Shown here piece by piece: positions 53,269 to 64,000 of a stretch of DNA of 64,000 nucleotides (positions are counted from its first letter, which is position 1; each line of letters starts with the position of its first letter). The position numbers and the translations under genes were made by a program. Source of the stretch: Nemertoderma westbladi (lineage: Eukaryota > Xenacoelomorpha > Nemertodermatida > Nemertodermatidae). The stretch spans positions 1 through 64,000 of the forward strand of contig JAUCBJ010006967.1 in NCBI GenBank assembly GCA_032718475.1, read 5' to 3'. Below the pieces are notes generated by a model that had not been told where the DNA came from, did not search any database, and saw only the letters and a program-made list of their open reading frames with translations.

Positions 53269-53589
53269 ATGTCAATTATTAAGGAATTAGATTTATTTTC
53301 TACACAGCCAATACAGACTGAATTTAAAGCAAAACATTATGAAACAATTTACCCTGTATCTAATCTCCGTAGCGAATCTAGGGAGGTCACCTTCCTTGTA
53401 CCCAGATCCAATGAATTCTATACGAAACTGCAAGACGCGTTATTAATTACAAAATGTACAGTACGTTGGGATAGACGACTTGAAAACTCCCATATTTATA
53501 TGCTGAATTACCCAGCTGAAACTATGTGGAGTGATATTAAAATTCTTTCAGTTTGTCTTACCTTTTTTTATTATGGGATAACTGGATAG
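53269..53589 (+). pseudogene. Polinton capsid protein, N-terminal fragment
   Basis: The first ~98 residues match the start of the F54H12.2-like Polinton capsid proteins: IIKELDLFSTQPIQTEFKAK, then a jelly-roll-type strand pattern (EVTFLVPRSNEFYTKLQDAL). The match ends at about 53550 (ETMWSDIKIL), and a stop follows. Several hundred further residues of the capsid protein are missing, so the Polinton is truncated here. It starts 2 nt after the previous gene. Confidence 0.75.
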
Positions 53590-55907
53590 CTACTACTGGC
53601 GTTCCGTACTTTACGATATCAAGGAAAGCAATTACCTTCTATACACCATTGCCATATCCCCAGATTTTCATACTTCAATAATAAATTGGCTGTTTGAGTA
53701 AATAAATAATTTGAATAATTGAACAGAAAGTAGCGGTGATTTTCTAATAGCAGTTAGAGATGTAAAACGTTTTATGCTTTTAATTAATAAACAACAATTT
53801 AGGAAATTATCATGAAACTGAAAGAAATACCTATTAAATACATAATCTGAAAATTTACTTCTGGAAAAATTATAAAATATTAATGTTTCAGAATAATAGC
53901 TTCTGTTACATTTTTATGGTTAATATGTTTCCACGGGGAAAAATAATACTATTTCTATAAAAACGTTGTGATAATAAATTGTTAGATTTCGAATAAATCA
54001 ATTAATATTTGTTAAATAATGACGGTACAGCTACCTTTGTATTTTGAATCTACATATGCAAAATTTAATAACAAGAACCGCTATCTGCATTGATAAATAA
54101 TTTTTAGCATTGATTCTTCCATATATTAAACATATAAATCCACTTAAATTATCTTTTAAAATAAAAGTGTAAGTCATTTTTCGATAATTTTAGAAATTAC
54201 ATTTTTTTAATTATTTTACCATTTAAATACATAGTAAATTAACAAAACTTAATATCCGTACAACTTAATATGTCTTCTAAGAGATGCGCTTGTTTTTAAA
54301 TTTTCAGGATGCCCAATTTCTGTAAATTTTTGTCAGAATAGTACGGCTTGTATGAATAGCTGACCCCTATGTTACATTTTGTGTCTCACTATATGTATAA
54401 TTTATATATATGTTTACAATACAAACCGTCACAAAGTGCTACCTTATTTTCAAATTATATTTAGCATATGGGACTATGATGTAAGTCACTCTTCTATAAC
54501 GTTTAGTAAGCATAAAATCCTTGTGGGATGTCCGCCTATCTGTCTAATTCAATGTTTCAACATCAATATTACAGCAATTATTTTTTTTATCTGTGCTCAT
54601 GGATGAGAAAGATGTTCGGTAGATGACCCCCGCATCCGCAAAATGAAAGCATCCTTAAAGCTCTTTAAATTGCAGCTTTTCCGTGCAGCTGTGGAGGAAA
54701 TTACAACTAGTAATTTTGCGGCTCTATGGCAATCCTTGCTGGGCTCTCGCAGATTTACAGATGCTCCTCTTAGATATTGTAGCTGAAAACAGAACCTTGA
54801 ATTGGAAAAAAAAATGCAGTACCAAACCAAATACTACATCATTTTGAATATGCCACGCAACCCGCAATAGTAAATACGATTCCATTTTCATGAGATTTCA
54901 CTCTCTCTTTGGCACAAATTAATCCTAAATTAATGTAATTATTAATTAATACATAGATATTTTTATGAGAACCGATATTAATTGACTGTTTTCATTATAC
55001 CTGTATTATAAAGTAGCACTTTACTTAGTCCTTTTCCAAGTGATCCAGAGATCGATAGTGGTAAAGTACAGTAGGCCTACATATAACAACTAGGTATAAT
55101 TAGTCAGAAACTACATGAGTTACTTAGCGAGGTAACCAAATGGTAAAGCCATGTAAAGAAGATTCAGGTTTAGGTTCAGTTTCATTGTAAAGCTCCCTAG
55201 CAATGTATCGTCTCTCTTGAATTTACAAATATATTATATTAGGCCAGTGCTACTCTTGTGCTACTGTACAAGTAGTGCTATATAACAACAACAATTCATT
55301 GTTAACACTAACGGCGCTAAGTAAAGTTAAAATTTTTATTACTTAAATGAAGTAAAAGTAAATTAATTTAAAAATTCGACAATGAAACTACACACTGTGT
55401 AATCTACCTGTTTAGTGTTTATATCGTCGGTGATATGGCGAACAGCCAAAGTGCCATTTTAGCTAAAATGAGGTTTTAACTGAAATTTGTACTAGAGTAC
55501 CTTAGGGAGGTGTGATATAAACGCCAAAGTGATACTCACATCCACTGCTTCAGAAAAGAGATGTGTCTTAGCCAAAGTGAGAATTGCAAATTAAGAGTAG
55601 GAGTTGTGGTAAAAACGCCAATCGCTTCTGTCATGTTACTGTACAAGTGTATTTTTTGCTAAGAAAGCCCAAACTTGGTATGGCAAAAAAGCCAAAGCGA
55701 TGACTTAACATAGTTTGCCAGTGTAGGCCTATATTCCGGCTGTAGTCCGGAGAATAAATGGTTGGCTAAACTTTCAGTTTGTATTGAAATTCATTATAAA
55801 ACATCATACTGGCTGCTACAATTCCATTGTAGCATTTAGCTCGTGTTCCTGTAGCTATTATTAGTTTGTTTGTTGGTGGCTGAATGCCTGGGTTTGTGGC
55901 TAGTTTG
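53590..55907. other. AT-rich intergenic DNA
   Basis: No gene is seen. No Polinton terminal repeat was found to the right of the truncated capsid gene. Between 55435 and 55705 the phrase GCCAAAGTGA and close variants recur about five times at irregular spacing, a possible decayed satellite. TAGGCCTA occurs at 55072 and 55734. Confidence 0.4.
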
Positions 55908-56695
55908 TAACATGGTGCGTAACTAGAGAAACATGGTGTAACTAGAAAAACAAGGTGTAACTAAAGAAACATGGTGTAACTAGAGAAACATGGTGTAACT
56001 AGAGAAACATGGTGTAACTAGAGAAACATGGTGTAACTAGAGAAACATGGTGTAACTAGAGAAACATGGTGTAACTAGAGAAACATGGTGTAACTAGAGA
56101 AACATGGTGTAACTAGAGAAACATGGTGTAACTAGAGAAACATGGTGTAACTAGAGAAACATGGTGTAACTAGAGAAACATGGTGTAACTAGAGAAACAT
56201 GGTGTAACTAGAGAAACATGGTGTAACTACAGAAACATGGTGTAACTAGAGAAACATTATGTAACTTGAGAAACATGGTGTAACTAGAGAAACATGGTGT
56301 AACTAGAGAAACATGGTGTAACTAGAGAAACATGGTGTAACTAAAGAAACATGGTGTAACTAGAGAAACATGGTGAAACTAGTGCAACATGGTGAAACTA
56401 GTGTAAAATTGTGTAACCAGTGTAAAATGGTGTAACTAGTGTAAAATGGTGTAACTAGTGTAACATGGTGTAACTAGTGTAACATGGTGTAACTAGTGTA
56501 AAATGGTGTAACTAGAGAAACATGGTGAAACTAGTGCAACATGGTGTAACTAGTGTAAAATGGTGTAACCAGTGTAAAATGGTGTAACTAGTATAAAATG
56601 GTGTAACTAGTGTAAAATGGTGTATCTAGTGTAACATGGTGTAACTAGTGTAACATGGTGTAACTAGTGTAAAATGGTGTAACTAGTGCAATGAA
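55908..56695. repeat. 19-bp minisatellite, about 40 units in two blocks
   Basis: The first block (to about 56370) is made of GTGTAACTAGAGAAACATG. The second (56370-56695) is mainly GTGTAACTAGTGTAAAATG with a short return of the first type near 56510. The block structure suggests two rounds of local amplification. Confidence 0.95.
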
Positions 56696-57600
56696 AAAAG
56701 AATTAGTGTATGAAAAAAGAATTATTTTCTGAAATATCATCTTCATGCTGCAATTTTTGCAAAAATTAAACACAAAAATGTGATTATCTCGAAATTATAT
56801 TTTTGCACCTTAGTTGATTTTCCATATCACAGCACCGACGATATTATTGCACTCTTCACTATGAAATCCTCGTTTCACTTGGATTTTAAAACAACTTCCA
56901 CTTGAATTTATTTCTAGATTACTCTACATGAAATAAAAATGTTAATTAAAAGGTCAGTTTTTTCAAGCACTACTTCTTACAATACAGCTCATAGATTCGG
57001 AATAAATACTTTGCAGCTATTTGTAATATTCCTAGTAATTTAAGGGACAAGCTTGTTTTAAATTAATCAGAAACAATATTTTTGGAAAATTTTGCACAAA
57101 ATTCCGTACGCAAGTAGCTTGTTTTAGTTGTTTTCATGTAATAATTCAAATTGCCAGAATACAAACCGTCAAAAAAAGCTACGCAACATTTGGGCTTGTA
57201 TACCTGTTAGTTAGTTACTTAATTACTCGATTATATGATTACTAATTAGCTTTATTATCCAGCTTGTATAACCATATCGAAATTTAATTGTTTTGCGTTA
57301 TTGTATCACGCTAAATGGGGTTATCAACTAGCTTGTCAGATTATGGTAGCATTGTAGCCACTTTGTCACCATTGCTACCTAAGTAGCAAGGGTGCCACTC
57401 ATGGTAGCTGAACCGACAGTTTCATATTCTGCATAGGTAGCAAGGACGCCAGTCCCTTTTTAGTGAGAATGGCGTCCTTGCTACGTTTTGTGTCCATATA
57501 TATATAAAATTAAATCAATTTATCAAGAGATTAAATAATATTGTATAATCTGAGGCGAATCGGAGCAGCACTTAAGCTGCTTAGCGATAGTCCAGGCATT
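56696..57600. other. AT-rich DNA with a short hairpin
   Basis: No gene. A perfect 15-bp inverted repeat, GTAGCAAGGACGCCA with TGGCGTCCTTGCTAC, lies at about 57436-57482 around a 17-nt loop. Related GTAGC/GCTAC motifs lie at 57355-57430. Confidence 0.45.
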
Positions 57601-57960
57601 ATTAAAAAATAACGGAAAGATAAACCAATACGAAAAAAAAGGCAATTAAATACTGGTATTGAAGAAAAAGATAATAAAAACCAGTAAGAAAAAGGCAAGT
57701 AAATCATGGTAATAAAAAAGGAAAGTCAAAAATTTTATAGGTAATAAAGAAAAAATGAATTGTAAAACCCAGGTAAAAAAAGGCATTTTAAAACTGGTGA
57801 TAAAATAAGAATGTCAAAACTAATAATAAGAAATGGGAAGAAAAACAGTAAGAAAAAACGGCAAGTAAAGTCTGGTGGTATGCCTAATAAAAAAGGAAAG
57901 TAAAAACTGGAAATTGGTAATAGAAAAGGAAAGTAAAAACTGATAGATTGCACAACCACT
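57601..57960. repeat. Degenerate A-rich repeat
   Basis: About eight poorly conserved units of 38-45 bp contain AAAAAGGCAAGTAAA, ACTGGTAATA and AAAGGAAAGT. They abut the broken 3' end of the LINE fragment. Confidence 0.6.
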
Positions 57961-58104
57961 GATAACTCCTTGGTTTGGCCACTGGTTCCTATTGCTACTT
58001 TGACCTTTCTATCTAAACCATGTACCGGTACTTCACACATTCGTTTAAGTCTCTCTCTATGGGTTGTGAACTCATAACTATAACATATATAACTCATAAC
58101 ATAA

Positions 58105-59566
58105 CAATTTTTGATCAATCTCCATGCCTGGGATGATTGCCTGCTGTCGTCAGCATCATTGATGGCATCAACCTGTTGGTTTATTAGCTCCTGTAAATTG
58201 ACAGAGTACTGCCTGTTCCGGGACGTAGATGCAGCCTTAACTGCATTCTTGGCCGCTGTAGTCTGTTTGAGTCGGGACTCTTTCTGTGCCTTGTAGAGGT
58301 TATTTCGGCACTTCTGAATTTTGTTGTCAGTCCAGGGGGCGGCCCGTTTCCTGTTTCGAGGGTATACGGGAACTGTTTCTGAAGCTGCTAACTTAACTGC
58401 CTCTGTGAAGGCAGTATAGCCCTCACAGTGATCAGCCACCTCAGAGGCAAGAACCTCATACCTGTTGCTCAGCTGTAGTGTGAAGCTGGATCTCAAACTT
58501 GGCTGTTGCAACAGAGAGGACCAGTCATGCCGCGGCAAGGCAGATTTTGTTGTTCTGCTAGCACGCAGACTAAGTCTTACCTTGGCCACAATAAGGCGGT
58601 GATCACTGGAGAAGGGTCGTAGTGTAAATGCATTACAGTCTTGTATAGAGCTCCTGTATTTCCTACGAAACAGGATATGATCTATCTGGGACTTGTGACC
58701 ACTGGGTCCACTATGAGTCCATAGCTTTCCAGTTTGCTTCTTGAACTGGGTTCCAGCCGAAAACAATCCATTTCCAGAGATAAAATCCTGAAGATGGACG
58801 GAATTTCGGTTAACACTATTGCTATAGACCCAGGGCGATGTAGGTGATTGATGCAGACTTGCATTAAAGTCTCCCTGGAATGTTAAGAAATTTTGCTGAT
58901 CCACTTCATCAGTAGCTGCTTGTAGATTCTGGTAGAAATTTTCCACTTCCTCTACAGGGGCAACACGAGTTGGAGAGTAGCACACAATCAGAACCACCTT
59001 AGGAAACTTCTTAGCCAGTCTTCCAGAACATGAGAAGTGGCAACGGATGATGCGGTTAGAGATTTGGTCTATTTTGTCCAATGCTGCATGTGCAGTTGGA
59101 TTCATCAATAGACCAATTCCACCATTGCCACTATCATCTGCTGAATGCGATGGCGAGTCGCCAACCGCCCCCCATGTCCTTAATCAGAACATCACCAGTC
59201 TGTCCAGTCTGCATTCGGTGCTCTTGAACACCCACTGCACTAAGAGAAAGCTTATCTGCCAAGGCAGTCAGCTCACCTTGTCGCTTTGGGGACCCGAGTG
59301 TTAGGGTGTTTACTGAGGCTAGTCTAGTGACTTGCATCAGATTCACCAATGGCTTTGTTGGTTGGGGTGGAACATGAGAGTAGCCTCCAACTCCAGAATC
59401 CCTCTCCCCCTCACAATCTGGCCTCCTTGGTTACCCAGGGTTTGGGCCAGAAAGGGCATCAGGAAAGGGACTCAAAGAATTGTTTGCCGCTCTCTCTCCA
59501 GTAGGGGGTGAGACAGGCAGCCGGTCAGGAGATAACTGACGCCTGTGAGGCTGATTGTGTCCATAA
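58105..59566 (-). pseudogene. RTE-type LINE endonuclease, second copy, 3' truncated
   Basis: Reading leftwards: LMQVTRLASVNTL and VGVQEHRM (59134-59349), then after a frame break NGGIGLLMNP, VVLIVCYSPTRV, FQGDFNASL, SQIDHILFRRKYR, FSSDHRLIVAKV and the post-endonuclease linker (RHDWSSLL, APWTDNKIQKCRNNLYKAQK). Similarity ends at about 58105 (SSQAWRLIK), before the reverse transcriptase; the rest of that open frame to 57735 is unrelated. It is very similar to the copy at 35.4-36.16 kb and carries the same frame break between AIAFS and NGGIG. The 5' edge lies at 59566 in GGACACAATC; the adjoining 5' piece is found inverted at 60892-61010. Confidence 0.85.
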
Positions 59567-60891
59567 ATATATTACATTACATATATTACATAAATATAAA
59601 TTTAAAACAAAACATAAATGCAAATTAAATCTAAAATAACCTGTTAAAAACCAAAAGTAATTTTGCTAATGATGGGAAACTAATTCGAGTCTGATAGGGT
59701 TAGTCAATTTTTTTATCATTTTTGAATAGATTTAATTATTGTTTTCAACTATAATACATAATCAATTCATAAATTTCAAAACACTTACTCTTATATGGTC
59801 TAGTGAGAAAAAGAGCGACGTGAACTGCCACGACGAAAATACGTGATATGATAATGGCCATGAGGTACCGAACATAGAACAAATATAATGTGCAATCAAT
59901 CCACCCTATGTCAAGTTTCCTCTGGGCCTCAATCACAGAATGAAGAATTTTCTCATCCTTCACAAGAAACATGGCATCTGCTGGAGTCTTATCATGAAAC
60001 TCAATCATTGAGTTTACCTCCTTCTCCTGTCTCTCTAGAGATGAACAAAGGGTGGTAGTTTTGCAGAATCTCTTGATAGCCTCTCTGGCCAAGGAGATCT
60101 TGGATCGTAGGTGAGATGATATTTCATCTGCTGCACCAGTTGATCCAGATCTGAACTGAAAGAACCGCAGTAGGCACTTCAGGTGGCCATCTAAACTTTC
60201 ACCCTTTGTGGAGAACCTATACATGGGTCGGATCAAACCTTAGGTCAAAATCATGTATAGCAAGCTTGCTCTTAACTGATTGCACACCCCAGTTATAGCC
60301 AGGTGTGACACCCTTCCCAACCACCTCTTCGCAATCACTATCATCATCAATAACTCTGGGGCATTTAGGAGGTGGTATGATCTCTCCTTCACTATCAACA
60401 TCATCTGAGGAAAAACAAAAATCCAAGTTCCTCCAACAACCTTTATCCTTAAGGACAGAGTCGCACCTTGCAAGGATGACTGAACAAGGGGTGGTAGGGG
60501 AAGGCAAGTTTATCATTGAAGGTGATGCTGAAAGTGAAGGAAGATATACAACAATCTGCCCCTCATTAAGGTCTCCGTTGCCAATACCAGTGGGACTGGT
60601 TGCAGTTACCGTACTGGTAATAAGTTGACTAGACCTAAAATTTGCAGCATAACTGCTATTAGTGGTACTAGTAGTGCCCATTAACAGTGGCACTAACAGT
60701 GGTACTGATTGGTACACTAGACGGAGCTCTAGAAGTACCACTAATATCAGCTTGCAAAACCCCATCACAAGTAATGGAGCCTCTGATACCACTACCTGCC
60801 TATGTTTCTATATTTTATAAAGTCATTGCCTCTTAATGATATAACTTTGTTTAGGACACCCTTATCAACTTTTTTATTTGTATTTTTATTG
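59567..60891 (-). other. Segment with two overlapping unassigned frames
   Basis: On the minus strand 60792-60217 (191 aa) and 60236-59745 (163 aa) overlap by 20 bp in different frames and could be one broken gene. The first has a hydrophobic start, a Ser/Thr-rich middle, and an acidic end (DDVDSEGEIIPPPKCPRVID). The second is helical (SHLRSKISLAREAIKRFCKT) with a hydrophobic stretch near its end. I recognise neither. The segment separates the two oppositely oriented parts of a LINE copy. Confidence 0.3.
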
Positions 60892-61010
60892 GTATTTGCC
60901 CCGAGAGCTGACTCGGCAAAAAAGCACCCCCCAACCCCCACTATGGATTACATTAGCAATGCGGAGGTCCGGCCACTAGAGGCCAGTGGAATTACCGGAC
61001 ACAATCGGAC
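60892..61010 (+). mobile_element. Detached, inverted LINE 5' segment
   Basis: About 118 bp from ATTTGCCCCGAGAGCTGACT to GGACACAATCGG are nearly identical to about 35069-35187 of the plus-strand LINE. They end at the same GGACACAATC where the minus-strand copy begins at 59566. Orientation is opposite to that copy. Confidence 0.8.
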
Positions 61011-61059
61011 AATCATTTTCACATATATACATATAATAAATACAATGCAATTATACGAA

Positions 61060-61335
61060 TTCAGTTCATATAGGTATCAAGTATAATTGCTTTATTTTCA
61101 GTTACTTTTACACATTTCATAAAGGTATTAAGTATAATTGCAGTAATTCAAGTTTCTTTTTTACTCAGTTCATAAAGATGCCAAATATAATTGCTTTACT
61201 CAAGCAAGTATAATTGCAGTAATTCAAGGTACTTTTTTACTCAGTTCATAAAGGTGTCAAATATAATTGCTCTACTCCAGTTAATTTTATTCAGTTCATA
61301 AAGGTTTAGAATTATAATTGCACAATTTCAATTTA
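61060..61335. repeat. Degenerate 60-bp tandem repeat
   Basis: Five units contain CAGTTCATAAAGGT, AGTATAATTGC and TACTTTTT in order, with spacer differences. Confidence 0.8.
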
Positions 61336-62553
61336 CTTTTATTTCCAATATCTTGCTGAATGTTTGATACATCTGATGCAGAAAACAATATTTGTTTTTG
61401 TCAAGGATTTGCAGAAATCGTCTGTCTTAGAGGAAGAAAATAACGTAACTCATTAAAATCGTAACTCTTTCAATCTCTGACTAAATTATACCAAACTTGG
61501 TAAACATGTAATCTTGTCTATCGGCTAAAATAAACACAATTTGCTAAAATTTCCCCTATAATGTTTTTTTTCCTATAGAGCAATCTTATACATTGACAAG
61601 ACTTATAAAATAATTGATGTTGAATAATTATTATTAAGATTAAAATATATTATTATGACCCTCCAACCGGTTGCTTCCCACTCCCAGACAGTCACCGACC
61701 CAGCCCTATAGGTTCACGAGGCAAAGCGGTTCCTGTCCGTAGAAACTGCGACTCTGAAGTAAGCGATAGTATCTCCGGATCGCGATAGATATTCCTTTTT
61801 GTAGAGAGTTGATGAGTTTATGATACAGGGGAGGTTGTTGTAAAACACAAAGACAACCTCATCGGTTCTGGTTGACTTAGAATGGACAGTTCTTCAGTAT
61901 TACTCTAATATAAAATGTTTATACAGTATAAAGGGTTTGCTTTAAGAAACTGGGGAATACCAGTCACTCTGTCCACTGGAAAACTTAAATATGGCTACTG
62001 CAAGCTATAATCTAAATAAGTTAATTATAAATTGCATTTGCATACCTGCCCACTGCCTGAAACCAAACTGTTGTGTTGGAGACACACTCGTTATATGCAA
62101 CTTCAGCGGCTCAAAGACCCGTTGACCCATTTCATCCACCGTTGAATTCGACGACTTGAACCAGCCACAGATATCCCATCCTCCCCCCATAGCGAGCGAC
62201 CTCCGCTTGAACATGAGCACGAAGTTCCTCATTGCTAATCTTCTGATCAATACACTATATTGGAAGGAAGTTTAATAATATAATTATACGAAGTTCTACT
62301 ATTTAATATTGTTACTATTACTACTATAAGTAAGCATCCAACTCATCTTAGCCTTAAAAAAATTATCAGACGACTAATATAAGTGTAAATAATTTTGCTT
62401 AGAATTTGCATACCATGTAATAGGGACCTTACGCTTACATGTATGCAGTAGCGTGTGGGCGTAGCAATTGGTGCAGGCGTAGGTGTGAAATCTTATGTCG
62501 GATATTCTTATTTAATTTCGATAAATGTACGTTTTCAAAAGTTCTATTATGGT
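61336..62553. other. AT-rich DNA with a possible orphan exon
   Basis: Mostly featureless. On the minus strand about 62052-62245 there is a GC-richer stretch, preceded by TATTGATCAG and followed by GGGCAG then GTATGC, which look like splice acceptor and donor. The frame starting KISNEELRAHVQAEVARYGG is open only in part. It may be a decayed exon; I cannot identify it. Confidence 0.25.
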
Positions 62554-63269
62554 AATTCTAATACGCTAGCAGATGCACAGCTTCTACTAAATAAAGTGGA
62601 GAGGGCTGCTAAGGAGGTTGGATTGCATATAAATGCTACAAAGACCGAATTCATGACCTTTAATGTTGATGGAAACTTGACAACCATTGATATTAATCAA
62701 CTAAGGAAGGTCGATGACTTCCAGTACCTTGGATCATGGATAGAGAGTAACAAAAAGGACATAGAAGTTAGGAAAGCAAAGGCTTGGGTAGCTCTATCAA
62801 AAATGGATACCATCTGGAAATCAGATCTTTCCAGGCACCTGAAGACTAAGTTCTTTCGAGCCACAGTGGAAAGTGTATTTTTATACGGGGGTGAGACCTG
62901 GACAGGATACTGACTAAATCACTTGAACAACGAATTGATGGTTGCTACACAAGACTACTAAGGGCAGCCCTAAACATCAGCTGGAGACAACACATGACAA
63001 ACGCCGAACAATACTACCTGTGTCAACCACCCTCTGTGAACGCAGATTAAGATTCAGTGGGCACTGCTGGCAAAGTAAAGACGAGGTCATACCAGATCTA
63101 CATCCCTGGCAACAAACTCATGGAAAGCGTAGTCGTGGGAGACCGGCCATAACATATAGATCAACTTGAAAGGGATACTGAACTTGGGAGAAACGAAATT
63201 GCGACAACTATGGAGAATCGGGAAGCCTGGAAGGATCTCATTTCCACTGTCCGAGTTCGCTCGACCTAG
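62554..63269 (+). pseudogene. RTE-type LINE reverse-transcriptase tail
   Basis: The frame resumes just after where the catalytic FADD motif would be: NTLADAQLLLNKVERAAKEV, then TKTEFMTFN, VDDFQYLGSWIES, DTIWKSDLSRHLK and VESVFLYGGETWT, to a TGA at 62911. After frame changes come SLEQRIDGCYTRLLRAALNI, SWRQHMTNAEQYY, a GRPA-type segment near 63140, and an end reading WKDLISTVRVRST with TAG at 63267. This C-terminal thumb and tail is typical of RTE elements. The (TAG)n run after the stop is a usual RTE 3' end. It is 5'-truncated and dead. It may or may not belong to the same family as the endonuclease fragments. Confidence 0.85.
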
Positions 63270-63829
63270 TAGTAGTAGTATTATTATGGTAATTAAAATA
63301 TTCATCATTAGGCGTCCTACTAACAGCCTCATTTAATATAAAAACATTAATTGGACATTCTTAAAAGTGAATTATCATGAAGTAGGCCTACTTTTTACAA
63401 ATACAAAAAATTATGTGGTAGTCAACTCAACTCGCAAAGTATTACTGAACCTATATTCCATTTGTCTATACATACAGTTGATCTAGGAAACATTACATAT
63501 CAATGCTAAAATACCAATGCTGTTTAAATATATTCATAAACTAATTACTAACGTTCAAGTACTCTCCTTCTATGAACAACAGTGTGAATGAGTTCGAATT
63601 GAAGGGCTCCTGTCGCAGAGGCAACCCCTTCTCGTTGACAGCCTGTGGAATATCAATAGCTGTCGATATTGCCCACCTCCTTTCCTTTGAATTTGTTGTG
63701 GAATAACAGGGACACGTATGGAACAAACCATACGTGCCCTGACACATCACCCCAGTACAAACTGAGGTTAGCCGAATCTACAATTAAAAATAGTAACAGC
63801 ACTGTCTGTAGTCTGTAGTCGCACTGTCT
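63270..63829. other. Spacer before the terminal GC-rich ORF
   Basis: No gene. It begins with the (TAG)n LINE tail and is AT-rich, becoming GC-richer after 63590. TAGGCCTA occurs at 63383. Confidence 0.4.
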
Positions 63830-64000
63830 TCAGTCCATCTTATCCTTATCGGCCACATCTGTGGACGCGATTTCGGCCACTCCCGTTTCTTCGCCGTTCA
63901 GTGCTTCCTCGCCGTTCGGCACTTCCTTGCCGTTCGGCGCTCCCGCGACGTTGCCAGGTGCCGCGCTGTTTGTCTGTCCCGCGCCGTGACGAGGTGCCGC
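63830..64000 (-). CDS. C-terminal end of a GC-rich ORF running off the window
   Basis: The minus strand is open from the window edge to TGA at 63832-63830, 56 residues. Composition is Ala/Gly/Asn/Glu-rich with a short repeat (APNGKEV, VPNGEEA, LNGEETG) and an acidic end (ADKDKMD). GC content jumps relative to the left flank, as in the BEL coding region at the start of the window, so it could be the tail of a retroelement gag or leader ORF. No domain can be named from this fragment. Confidence 0.35.
   Translation of the reverse strand, partial: AAPRHGAGQTNSAAPGNVAGAPNGKEVPNGEEALNGEETGVAEIASTDVADKDKMD

Noticed and set aside
57735-58104. C-terminal extension of the LINE ORF
   Set aside because: Similarity to the LINE ends at about 58105; the remainder is A-rich repeat read by chance.
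59134-61010. Twin-primed 5' inversion of the LINE
   Set aside because: Twin priming leaves the inverted piece adjacent; here 1.3 kb of other sequence lies between, so a later inversion fits better.

Overview
This looks like nuclear DNA of an animal, most likely an aquatic invertebrate; I cannot name the phylum. The window is AT-rich and crowded with repeats. It carries BEL/Pao, RTE-type LINE, piggyBac, Polinton/Maverick, CACTA-like and integrase-core elements together with many minisatellites. There are no bacterial operons. I recognise no conserved host gene: every coding region I can name is a mobile element or remnant of one. The palindrome TAGGCCTA recurs more often than base composition predicts and may be a lineage signature.

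Layout. 0.46-14.2 kb (minus strand): a large BEL/Pao LTR retroelement. From its 5' end (right) it has a coiled-coil/Asn-rich leader ORF, a Gag-CCHC-protease ORF, a non-coding TIR insertion and an RT-RNase H-integrase ORF broken by a frameshift. Then, across a minisatellite, there is an 849-aa ORF that joins an RNase D-like 3'-5' exonuclease to three CCHC knuckles. No LTR pair could be found. 15.6-18.9 kb: a foldback MITE, a decayed HECT-type ubiquitin-ligase gene meeting an integrase-core transposase tail to tail, and a 22-bp palindromic minisatellite. 20.2-25.7 kb: a piggyBac C-terminal fragment, a nuclease-like retroelement tail, and an apparently intact piggyBac element (22767-25738) with TTAA duplications and matched CCC ends.

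26-34.5 kb: two diverged copies of a two-gene cassette, a CACTA/tnp2-like transposase followed about 240 bp downstream by a zinc-ribbon protein with a C-terminal PWWP-like domain. They are embedded in subterminal repeat arrays and ends reading TTTTTTCAGTG. This conserved pairing is my main candidate for an undescribed system. 34.5-36.2 kb: BEL-related repeats and an RTE endonuclease fragment. 36.6-43.4 kb: a zinc-ribbon gene and gag/retropepsin remnants, split by one of two 1.6-kb TTAA-flanked elements lying in inverted orientation.

44.6-53.6 kb: a truncated Polinton with a RING protein, packaging ATPase, small hydrophobic virion-type protein, integrase with chromodomain, two tandem structural paralogues, a basic virion protein with an internal stop, and a capsid N-terminus. 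DNA polymerase and protease are missing, and its middle is occupied by minisatellites and small TTAA MITEs. 53.6-64 kb: AT-rich sequence, a 19-bp minisatellite, a second RTE endonuclease copy (minus) with a detached inverted 5' piece, an RTE reverse-transcriptase tail (plus), and the end of a GC-rich ORF running off the window. Two repeat copies, near 26.0 and 43.8 kb, carry hammerhead-ribozyme-like cores with covarying stem II.

The genes do not form one pathway. The window is a nest of elements inserted into each other, and its value lies in the unusual accessory genes: the exonuclease beside BEL, PWWP beside CACTA, and HECT beside the integrase-core transposase.
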